Shown here piece by piece: positions 23,646-31,611 of a stretch of DNA of 32,781 bases. Numbering within the stretch: the first letter of the stretch is position 1; the number at the start of each line of letters is the position of its first letter. The notes beneath the pieces are model-generated. The model was not told the DNA's origin. It did no database searches and worked only from the letters and a program-made list of their open reading frames with translations. The stretch is from an uncultured Acidobacteriota bacterium (lineage in GTDB: Bacteria > Acidobacteriota > Terriglobia > Bryobacterales > Bryobacteraceae): positions 1 to 32,781 of the forward strand of contig CADECY010000108.1 of NCBI GenBank assembly GCA_902825945.1. The letters run 5' to 3'. The translations under genes were made by a program, and so were the position numbers.

Positions 23646-26600
23646 AAATGGATCGCGATCTGGTAGCGCATGACGCGACCGCCGCCGTCGGCGAACTGGG
23701 GTTGAAGGAATCGTCCCGGTAGCGTCGTGGTTACATTTGCTCCAATACCCTGCGCGCCTGGTGAGAACGGGCTCACGGAGGGAGTTCCATACTGTGGATG
23801 GTTCCAGATATTGAAGAACTCGGCGCGGAGTTCCACGCGCACGCGCTCGGTAATGAGGGTTGTCTTGTGAATGTTCCAATCGAAGTTGTTGATTCCCGGC
23901 GTGCGCAAGGTGTTCCGGCCCAGGTCGCCCGTCGGTCTGGGAGCGGTGCCAGAAAAGGCGCCCTCGCTGATGTAACGAGCTTGAGAACGCTCGATCGGGG
24001 CGTTGTTGGCATCGGGGTTGCAATAACCGGTCGAGCATGCCGCGTTCCTGACAGCGCGTGCGAATGGGGACCTGCTCGCGTTGTAGAAGGCGCGGTCGAA
24101 GTTGCTGCCGAGTCCGTCTTGATCCTGGCCTGCGTTGACGGTCAGCGGAACGCCGGTTTCGAAGGTCGTAAGGCCGGACAATTGCCAGCCGCCCAGCACC
24201 CGCCGCATCATCCTGCTACCACTGCGCCCGAAGGGCAGCTCATAGATGTATGTGAAGACGGCCCTGTGGGTGCGATCGAAGAATGACAACCCCCGGTCCT
24301 GTTGCAGGCCACCATAAATGGAGGGGAGTTGCGTGTTCTGGGGGGAATTAGTCGCGCCGACGCCGAAAATCTCGCTTGCGTTGTCGATGGCCTTCGACCA
24401 TGTGTACGAGGCTTGAATTCCGAATCCGGCACTGAACCGCCGGCTCACCAGTGTTTGGAGCGAGTGATAGTTGGAATCTCCTCCGTTGGTGCGAATCAAC
24501 CTCGACCCCTGGAGGTTGTCCAGCCGATTCGAGAAGACGAACGGCGGATTGACTCCGGGCGGAGCGATGCGCATGCCCGACGGCACCAGCGGATTGAGAT
24601 CCTCGTTCGCGAACAGCCGGGTGCCCTTCGAACCGACGTAGGAGACGTCCAGCACTGCCTTTCGCGGGAGTTGCCGCTGGAGGCCGAACGACCAACGCTG
24701 ATAATAGGGATTGCGGAGATTCTCGAGCATCAGCGTCTGGCTGTCGATCGGAAGGGGCGCACGGGCCTGCGTGGGCAGCGTGCGGCTCAGGTTGGGCTCG
24801 CCGCGAGGCTGATCCGCGCTTGCCTGGTAAACGAAGCTGGTGGCAATCAGATTCGGAACCGCGGCAACCGCGTTAGATGCAATGTTATTGAAGAATGAGT
24901 CGTAGCCGATTTGATAGCCGGTCCGGATGACGGTCCGCCTGTCGCCCAAGAGCTTGCCCAGCAAGCCACCGGAGGCGGAGGGCGAGAACGAGAGCCCGAT
25001 CATGGGGGAGAAGTTGTTCTTGTCGCCATCCACCTGGTTTGGCTCCGTGTAGGGTCCGGTGAACGTCCGTGGATCGATGTTGAAGATGCCGGAATAGGCC
25101 GGCTTCAGCAACGTATTCATCGGCAGGCCGAAGTACTCATAACGTATTCCGAGCGAAACTGTCAGGGCGTTCGTTGCTCGCCACCGGTCCTGGAAGAAGT
25201 AGGCGTGGCGGAACAGTCCCGGGAAGTAGGTCGCGTTGCCGAAGTCCTTCGACGGGCCTCCGTTGGCGCCGCTGAAGTCGTCGATGAAGTTCGCGAATCC
25301 ACTGAATCCAGTGCTAGCGGCATACGTGAGCTGTCCACGAATGTTGCTGGGTGCCATCTGGCGGGAGATCTGTTTCAGGAGATCCACCCCTCCCCGGAAG
25401 CTGTGGCGTCCGCTAACCACGGATATGGTGTCTTGCAGCGAGTAGTTGTTCGCGATCCGGCCCTGTGGGATGTTCGTTTGCAGACCGATACTCGAAATTC
25501 CCGCGATGCTGTAGAAGGGAATCCTCTCGGCCAGCGGGTTGGCGGCGTCGACTGGAAGCCCGATGGTGATTCGATTGTAGGAGAGGCGAGCCTCGTTCGT
25601 GACCGTGGGTGAGAAAATGTGCGTTTCAGTAATGGCCGCGTTTTGGTAACGGTTCGGGTTCGACGTCGAAAACCCGGGAAAGAAGTTTGCCGCGCCGCCT
25701 TGAGGGCTGATCTGGTTGTCGATCACATACCGGCCCGACATCTGATCACTGTTGCTGATCCGGTGATCAATTCTGCCAATGAACTGCCGGGAGAGATACG
25801 ATTGCGCATAAGAGAATGCCGCCGTGCCGAACTCGATTGCCGGACGGTTGTTGCCGAGGACGACATTGGTGAACTGGCTGGTGGCCGTGGCACCGGCCGT
25901 CACCTCGTTATAGAGATCGACGCGAGTGTTGTTCCCCTTCGGGAACAGCCTGTTCAGGGTCTCCCTGCCCGCTGCGGAAATGGTCGTCAGGGTGTTCGTG
26001 GTTTGTGAGGTCTGGCGTTGATCCTGGAACGATGCGGCGAAAAAGGTATTGTTTCTCTTGATCGGCCCGTTTACCGTGGCTCCATACCACTGCTCCGTGC
26101 CGGGAAGCGGGCGCCCTCGATCGCGAATCGCCGGAAACAACGACTGCGTATTGGTGATCGCGTCGTCGAAAGTGGAGTCGATCAGGTAGTTGAGTGTTCC
26201 GTGCAACTCGTTCGTGCCACCCTTGGTGATGACGTTGATCACCGCTCCTCCCGCGCGGCCAAACTCGGAGTCGAAGTTGGAGGTTTGGATCGATATCTCC
26301 TGGATCGCATAGGGGTTGCGGATCTGGAGCGCTTGCCCCGCGACGGAGATATCGTTGTTCTCGGTTCCATCAATCAGGAAGTTGTTCGAGCGGCCTCGTG
26401 AGCCGTTGACGGGGAACGTGCCCGTCCCGAATCCAAAACGATTTGTCGTGACTCCGGGAAGCGTCAGGGCAAGAGCGACTGGATTGCGGCCAGCAAGCGG
26501 GATGTTGGTCGCCTGCACTGGTGTAATCGTGCCGCCACGCACTGGGGCTTCGATTTGGAGCGCTTCCGTGGTAGCATCCACTTCCACAACCGTCGCGGCA

Positions 26601-26929
26601 TCACCCACCTTGAGGCGGAAGTCAGCCGTAAGGATCGCGCCCGCGGTGGCCTCCACGCCTGCGCGGCTCGCTGATTCGAACCCCGGCATCTTGACGCTGA
26701 CGGAATACCAGCCCGGGTCCACCGCGTCGAAGCGATACACGCCCGCCTCGGTGGTCTTCGTCGACCGGGTGATGATTCCCTTCAGTTCGACGTCGGCATT
26801 GGCAACGGCGGCGCCGGAAGGATCGGTGACTAGACCGGAGATCGTGGCGCGGCTGGTTTGAGCAGTGAGCAGAGGCGCCCCGAAGGACGCGAGACACGCG
26901 GCAAGAGCCACGCGGCGAATATTGGACAT
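23642..26929 (-). CDS. TonB-dependent receptor-like (Oar-type) outer-membrane protein 2
   Basis: 1,095 aa with GGGGA just before the ATG. Signal peptide MSNIRRVALAACLASFGAP(LLTAQ), then a CarboxypepD_reg-like domain at ~25-113 (ATISGLVTDPSGAAVANADVEL and YRFDAVDPGWYSVSVKMPGF), a plug-like region (NNFLIDGTENND, AIQEISIQTSNFDSEFGRAGG) to ~270, and a barrel ending IAIHF. It is only distantly related to receptor 1. It lies 61 nt behind the broken ADP-ribosylglycohydrolase gene and belongs to the minus-strand unit that starts with the GH88-like gene, suggesting a uronic-acid-containing substrate (inference). No TonB, ExbB or SusD gene is present. Confidence 0.92.
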   Translation of the reverse strand: MSNIRRVALAACLASFGAPLLTAQTSRATISGLVTDPSGAAVANADVELKGIITRSTKTTEAGVYRFDAVDPGWYSVSVKMPGFESASRAGVEATAGAILTADFRLKVGDAATVVEVDATTEALQIEAPVRGGTITPVQATNIPLAGRNPVALALTLPGVTTNRFGFGTGTFPVNGSRGRSNNFLIDGTENNDISVAGQALQIRNPYAIQEISIQTSNFDSEFGRAGGAVINVITKGGTNELHGTLNYLIDSTFDDAITNTQSLFPAIRDRGRPLPGTEQWYGATVNGPIKRNNTFFAASFQDQRQTSQTTNTLTTISAAGRETLNRLFPKGNNTRVDLYNEVTAGATATSQFTNVVLGNNRPAIEFGTAAFSYAQSYLSRQFIGRIDHRISNSDQMSGRYVIDNQISPQGGAANFFPGFSTSNPNRYQNAAITETHIFSPTVTNEARLSYNRITIGLPVDAANPLAERIPFYSIAGISSIGLQTNIPQGRIANNYSLQDTISVVSGRHSFRGGVDLLKQISRQMAPSNIRGQLTYAASTGFSGFANFIDDFSGANGGPSKDFGNATYFPGLFRHAYFFQDRWRATNALTVSLGIRYEYFGLPMNTLLKPAYSGIFNIDPRTFTGPYTEPNQVDGDKNNFSPMIGLSFSPSASGGLLGKLLGDRRTVIRTGYQIGYDSFFNNIASNAVAAVPNLIATSFVYQASADQPRGEPNLSRTLPTQARAPLPIDSQTLMLENLRNPYYQRWSFGLQRQLPRKAVLDVSYVGSKGTRLFANEDLNPLVPSGMRIAPPGVNPPFVFSNRLDNLQGSRLIRTNGGDSNYHSLQTLVSRRFSAGFGIQASYTWSKAIDNASEIFGVGATNSPQNTQLPSIYGGLQQDRGLSFFDRTHRAVFTYIYELPFGRSGSRMMRRVLGGWQLSGLTTFETGVPLTVNAGQDQDGLGSNFDRAFYNASRSPFARAVRNAACSTGYCNPDANNAPIERSQARYISEGAFSGTAPRPTGDLGRNTLRTPGINNFDWNIHKTTLITERVRVELRAEFFNIWNHPQYGTPSVSPFSPGAQGIGANVTTTLPGRFLQPQFADGGGRVMRYQIAIHF

Positions 26930-26990
26930 GTGTTCCCCAACCGAGAGGTATTTTCTCTATGATGGGTGATCCTCGGAGGAGGCGCAACTA

Positions 26991-28525
26991 CTACTCGAAC
27001 ACGATCACATCGTTCAGGGCGATATCCGCGCCCTTGGACTCGAAGATCGGCTCGCCCAGGACGCGAATACGTAGGGTGTGCTTGCCTTGGCGAGGCCAAA
27101 GGCGTGGAACATGGAATCGTTGACCTTTCGGCGGTCCTCGCCCGGGTAGCAGTCCGATACTTTGGGCGGCCGGTTGTCGAGAAGGAACTCCGCCTTGCCG
27201 CACGTGGGCAGGAAGGGGCCGCTGACGACGACTCCAGTCCCTTCGAACGCGACGATCGCTTCGGCGCCTTTCTCCGCGCTGGTGCGAAGGGAGCGCTCGG
27301 CGCTTCGGATGGTCTCGCGATCCTGCTCCCATTGGCCCCGGAATGTCCAGCGGGCATTGCTCACGGAAATCCGTTCCATCGGCCGCGAGCGGCCCTTCCA
27401 CTCCTCGAAACGCGCGGCGCGCGGGGATTGCATCCGAACGGCGAGCGCGGCGCCGTTCTGCTTGCCGCCGTTGCGCACCGCCAGCTTTGCCGCCCGAGTC
27501 ACGGTGCCTCGACGATCGACTCGACCGTGAAATCGGTGTAGCGGAACTTCTCGCGCAAGATCGCCGGAATGTGGCCCTTCCACTTGTCCGGGATGCGATC
27601 GTACCCGAGCATCACGCCAAGGATGCCCGCCGCGCTCGACGGGTTGCAGTCAGAGTCCTGCCCGGCGCGCGTCGAAAACCTCGATCGTGCGATCCATCTC
27701 TCCGCCGCCGTAGAGAAGTCCGAGCGCGATGTAGGCTCCGTTCAGCGCCGCGTCGATATTGAATGGTCGCATCGCGCCCTCCGGACACGGCTCGGCAAGG
27801 TTCCACTTCTTCTCCATCCGCCGCCACACCGATTCCCAATCCGAAGGCTCGGCTCGCGACCACTCGAGAACATCTGCGATCACCCGGTGGTACTTGCTTC
27901 GCGGCGGAAGGCAGCGGAGTCCGGCCTCGACCACCGCTCGCGGGCTCTTGGCGAAGAATGTCGCCGAGTACATGCATGAGACGAAGACGCCGCCGTAGAT
28001 CCCTTCGCCGAAATTCATCACGCGGCCCGCGCGCATGGCAATGTCGGTGGCGGAGCGGGGCATGCCCGGAGCCATGAGTCCGATGAAGTCCGATTCGATT
28101 TGGAAGTCGATGTCGTCGGCGTGAACGTTGTAGTCCGGATGACCGGCCAGATGTGGCGGCACGCCACGCTTCAGATGCCGGCGCGCCGCCAAGTTCGCGT
28201 GCACAGCGCGTACTGCGCATTCCGGAACATCGCGGCGAAGTCGGCTGTCGTCGCGTCGAGGCCCTTGTCGTCCAGAACTTTCGCGAACGTCATGTCCACG
28301 TATGGGTCGTCCTGATTGAGCGCGTTCGTGATCTTCTCCGGAGTCCACTTCGGAAGGCGATCCATCGGAATGAGCACTTCATTGAAGCGAAACTCGGTGG
28401 GGGCGCCATAGCTGACGCCGATCATCTGTCCGGCCCAGCCGCCGCGCACGCGGTCGCGAAGTTCCGCCATCGGGGATGCTCACGGTTGACTGCGCGAACG
28501 CGGCGACGGCGGTCGAAAAGATCAT
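26991..28525 (-). pseudogene. ADP-ribosylglycohydrolase-family gene broken by four or five single-base frameshifts
   Basis: The start is ATG 28525 with AGGAG 7 nt upstream. Reading across shifts gives a short leader (MIFSTAVAAFAQ), then RDRVRGGWAGQMIGVSYG and NQDDPYVDMTF (metal site), the helical core, GQDSDCNPSSAAGILGVMLGY (second metal motif), and a C-terminal beta module ending DVIVFE. Shifts: near 28471 (one extra base), 28202 (one lost, TGG to TG), 27675-27678 (one extra T, on + AAAA), 27506 (one lost), 27096 (one lost). No segment contains any other stop. The first shift vanishes if translation starts at 28470. It is either a young pseudogene or a poorly sequenced stretch; the genes on both sides are intact. 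Confidence 0.85.
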
Positions 28526-28544
28526 GAGGAATCTCCTGGCTCTC

Positions 28545-29873
28545 CTATTGCCAGAACGTCAGGTACGGCGCGCCTTGGGCCACTCGCTGGACATAGAGCG
28601 CGGCCTCACGGAGATGATAGTCGCCCCACATGCTCGACTCGCCACAGGGAACCTTGCATCCCTCCGGCACGTGATCCCAGCCGTTCGGACGATGGTAGAC
28701 CGAGTGCAGCAGCAGACCTTGATGAGCGGGATCGAAGCTCGTGTACGGCTCGCGGAGCAGTGTTTCGAGCACGGTCAAACCGGACTGCCAGAAACGCTCG
28801 GACTTCAGGTAGCGGCCGAGGCGCAGCAGTCCTTGCGCGGCGATTGCGGCGGCGGAGGCATCCACCGGTTCCCACTCGTTGTACGGATCCGCCGCGCGGC
28901 CGAGACAGTCGCCGAGCCGGTGGAGGTTCGGGGCTCCCGTGTCCCAATAGGGAACGCCGTCTGCCGCGGAATTGTCGATGTAGAAGTCGCAGGTGGCCTC
29001 GGCGGCCTTGCGGAACGCGGCGATCACGTCCGCGTCCACACCCCCGATCGCCGCGAAGAACTCGAGTTGTTCCGCGTATCCGCACATCGCCCAGGCGAGT
29101 CCGCGGGTCCAAGTGGTGAACGCGGAGTACCCTTGCTGCGTGCTCGGGCAACGATAGTTGCCGTCGTTCGTGTTGAAGACGCTCTCGTGCGCCGTGCGTC
29201 CGCGGAGGTCGTAGGAATCGCGGCCTTCGCCGTAATAGACGTTGAAACGCGCGGTGGCGAGTCCATGTTGGATCAGGCGGTCGAGCAGCGAAAACTTGCG
29301 ATCGTTCTCGCCCATCAGCACATGGCCGAGCACATGCGCGACGCCGAGCGCGCGGATCGTTCGCATCGTGTCGACGAACAGCGAGTGCGGACCGTTGAAG
29401 GAATGGATGAATCCGCCCCCTTGAATCGGGGTCCATCGCGCGGCCTGCACGGCGCCGGAACATTTCAGTGCCATCTCGTAGAAGTGGAGATCACCGTCGG
29501 AACCCTCGATCCGTGCCTCGAGTTGGAGGCGGCGCAGGTTTCCGTACGTGCTGACGTTATTGAATCCGTGGTCGTGCACGCCGATGTGCGAAACGTGCGG
29601 CGCCATCAGCGCGATCGTGCGCGAACGGCCCATTTCGAGGAACTCGCGATCGCCCGTCGCGTCGAACTGTAGGATCGCCGATCCGAACTGGAAGCCCTGC
29701 GTCCACTCAGTCCAGCCGCGGGCCGTGTAGCGGCCCTTCACCGTGAACACAGGGGTGCCCTTCGCCGGCTCATAGCCAGAGTCGATCGAGCGAATCTTCG
29801 CAGCCGACGCCTCCCACATGCGCGCGATCGCGGGTTGCAGTTGTTGCGGCGTCAGCCGCTGGTCGATCTTCAT
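28545..29873 (-). CDS. glycoside hydrolase family 88-like (unsaturated glucuronyl hydrolase-like) protein
   Basis: 442 aa from ATG 29873. An upstream in-frame extension to 29936 overlaps the divergent gene and was rejected. No signal peptide. The (alpha/alpha)6 barrel is indicated by HDHGFNN (Asp101) and FVDTMRT (Asp168), which align in spacing with the two catalytic aspartates of GH88 (Asp88 and Asp149 in the Bacillus enzyme), by TWTRGLAWAMCGY (254-266) and by WEPVDASAAAIAA (334-346). GH88 removes unsaturated uronic acids left by polysaccharide lyases. It is the first gene of the unit with the broken ADP-ribosylglycohydrolase gene and receptor 2. Confidence 0.85.
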   Translation of the reverse strand: MKIDQRLTPQQLQPAIARMWEASAAKIRSIDSGYEPAKGTPVFTVKGRYTARGWTEWTQGFQFGSAILQFDATGDREFLEMGRSRTIALMAPHVSHIGVHDHGFNNVSTYGNLRRLQLEARIEGSDGDLHFYEMALKCSGAVQAARWTPIQGGGFIHSFNGPHSLFVDTMRTIRALGVAHVLGHVLMGENDRKFSLLDRLIQHGLATARFNVYYGEGRDSYDLRGRTAHESVFNTNDGNYRCPSTQQGYSAFTTWTRGLAWAMCGYAEQLEFFAAIGGVDADVIAAFRKAAEATCDFYIDNSAADGVPYWDTGAPNLHRLGDCLGRAADPYNEWEPVDASAAAIAAQGLLRLGRYLKSERFWQSGLTVLETLLREPYTSFDPAHQGLLLHSVYHRPNGWDHVPEGCKVPCGESSMWGDYHLREAALYVQRVAQGAPYLTFWQ

Positions 29874-29891
29874 TCGCTCTATTATCGAATG
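29871..29891. promoter_or_regulatory. very short divergent promoter region with palindrome
   Basis: Twenty bases separate the GH88 ATG (29873) from the oxidoreductase ATG (29894). CATTCG (29871-29876) and CGAATG (29886-29891) are inverted. Between them, TATTAT (29880-29885, plus) and GATAAT (29886-29881, minus) are good -10 boxes facing both ways, each about 6-8 nt from a start codon. No -35 boxes are evident. Confidence 0.35.
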
Positions 29892-29893
29892 TG

Positions 29894-31564
29894 ATGACCT
29901 TTTCCCGCCGGAGTATGCTGCTTTCGGTGCCCGCATCGTTGTGGGCCGCCCGTGAACACGCCTGTGACGTCGCCATCATCGGAGGCGGCACGGGAGGCTG
30001 CGCGGCCGCGCTCGGCGCGCTGCGAAGCGGAATGCGCGTGGTGATGACCGAGGAGACCGATTGGGTGGGCGGACAGCTGACGTCGCAACTGGTTCCGCCC
30101 GACGAGCATCCCTGGATCGAGAACTTCGGAGGAACGCAGCTTTATCGCACCTATCGCGACAACGTGCGCGAATACTACCGGACGCACTTCCGGCTCACGG
30201 CCGAGGCTCGGGCCCGGCGCCATCTGAATCCGGGCGATGGATCGGTGTCGCGCATTACGCACGAGCCGCGCGTGTCGCTGGCCGTGATCGAAGCGCTGCT
30301 TGCGCCATATGTGAGTGGCGGACAGCTGATGGTGCTTCACGAACACAGGCCGATCCGTGCCGAGATCAACGGCGATCGCGTGCGAGCCGTGACGGTAAAG
30401 AGCCGTTCCGGACTAGAGAAGACGGTCATCGCGCCCTACTTCATTGACGCGACCGAGCAGGGTGACCTCCTTCCGCTCACCAAGACCGAATACGTCACGG
30501 GCTTCGAATCGCGAAAGCAGACCGGCGAGTTGCATGCGCCGGAGACCGCGCAGCCGGCCAATATTCAAGCGTTCACCGTGTGCTTCGCGGTCGATCATCT
30601 CGAGGGCGAGGATCACACGATCGACAAGCCCGAAGAGTACGCCTTCTGGCGCGACTACGTTCCGGCGATGAAGCCTGCCTGGCCCGACAAGCTGTTGAGT
30701 TGGAAGATGAGCAATCCGATCACGCTCGAGGTCCGCAACGTTTCGTTCGATCCCACGTCCGCCGCGGGGCAGCCTGGAGGTCCGCTGAATCTTTTCATCT
30801 ATCGCCGGATCGCCAACAAACGCAACCACGAGCCGGGCGCTTATCGCAGCGACATCTCGCTGATCAACTGGCCGCAGAACGATTACTGGCTCGGCAACCT
30901 GCACGAGGTGAGCGACGCCGAGGCGGCGAAGCACCTGAAGCGCGGCAAGCAGTTAAGCTTGTCGCTTCTCTACTGGATGCAGACCGAGGCTCCGCGCCCC
31001 GATGGCGGCCAAGGCTGGAAAGGCCTGCGCATCCGGACTGACGCCGCGGGTACGGAAGACGGGCTCGCGAAATATCCGTACATTCGCGAGTCCCGCCGGA
31101 TCCAGGCCGAGTTCACGGTGGTCGAGGAACACGTGGGGACCGAGGCGCGGATGAAGAAGACCGGCAAGTCCCGCGAGGAGGTGACCGCGGAGCCGTTCCC
31201 CGATTCGGTGGGCGTGGGAAGCTATCGCATCGATCTCCATCCGAGTTCGGGCGGTGACAACTATGTCGACGTAAGTTCGCTACCGTTCCAGATTCCGCTC
31301 GGAGCTCTGATTCCGAAGCGGATGGAGAATCTGATTCCGGCGTCGAAGAATCTCGGCGTCACTCACATCACGAACGGCTGCTACCGGTTGCATCCGGTGG
31401 AGTGGAACATCGGCGAATCGGCGGGTGCGCTGGCAGCACACGCGATCAAGACGGGCCACCGTCCGCGCCGGATTCGCAACGACGCCAAGCTGCTCGCCGA
31501 GTTCCAGCAGAGCCTGACCACCCAGGGCGTCGAACTCGCCTGGCCGAAAACCACGCCGAGGTGA
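29894..31564 (+). CDS. FAD-dependent oxidoreductase (FAD_oxidored type), Tat leader
   Basis: 556 aa; a GTG immediately before the ATG (29891) could also serve. The leader FSRRSMLLSVPASLWAA is twin-arginine. The Rossmann start is CDVAIIGGGTGGCAAALGAL, with VVMTEETDWVGGQLTSQ, the second nucleotide-binding strand typical of this family. A central FIDATEQGDLLPL and the C-terminal HITNGCYRLHPVEWNIGESAGALAAHAI close the FAD site. Members are secreted, often near polysaccharide genes in Planctomycetes and Acidobacteria; their substrates are unknown. Divergent from GH88 across 20 nt and convergent with the amidohydrolase. Confidence 0.9.
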   Translation: MTFSRRSMLLSVPASLWAAREHACDVAIIGGGTGGCAAALGALRSGMRVVMTEETDWVGGQLTSQLVPPDEHPWIENFGGTQLYRTYRDNVREYYRTHFRLTAEARARRHLNPGDGSVSRITHEPRVSLAVIEALLAPYVSGGQLMVLHEHRPIRAEINGDRVRAVTVKSRSGLEKTVIAPYFIDATEQGDLLPLTKTEYVTGFESRKQTGELHAPETAQPANIQAFTVCFAVDHLEGEDHTIDKPEEYAFWRDYVPAMKPAWPDKLLSWKMSNPITLEVRNVSFDPTSAAGQPGGPLNLFIYRRIANKRNHEPGAYRSDISLINWPQNDYWLGNLHEVSDAEAAKHLKRGKQLSLSLLYWMQTEAPRPDGGQGWKGLRIRTDAAGTEDGLAKYPYIRESRRIQAEFTVVEEHVGTEARMKKTGKSREEVTAEPFPDSVGVGSYRIDLHPSSGGDNYVDVSSLPFQIPLGALIPKRMENLIPASKNLGVTHITNGCYRLHPVEWNIGESAGALAAHAIKTGHRPRRIRNDAKLLAEFQQSLTTQGVELAWPKTTPR

Positions 31565-31568
31565 ATCA

Positions 31569-31587
31569 GGGCGCGCTGAGTGCGCCC
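31569..31587. terminator. weak hairpin between convergent genes
   Basis: GGGCGC (31569-31574) and GCGCCC (31582-31587) form a 6-bp stem with a 7-nt loop, in the 47-nt space between the oxidoreductase stop and the amidohydrolase stop. No T-run on either side. Possible bidirectional terminator. Confidence 0.3.
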
Positions 31588-31611
31588 GATTGGCCGGTAT
31601 TGGGTGTGCCT

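Noticed and set aside
28476..29672. Plus-strand open frame (398 codons) opposite the GH88-like gene
   Set aside because: The minus-strand frame has conserved GH88 motifs; this one has none.
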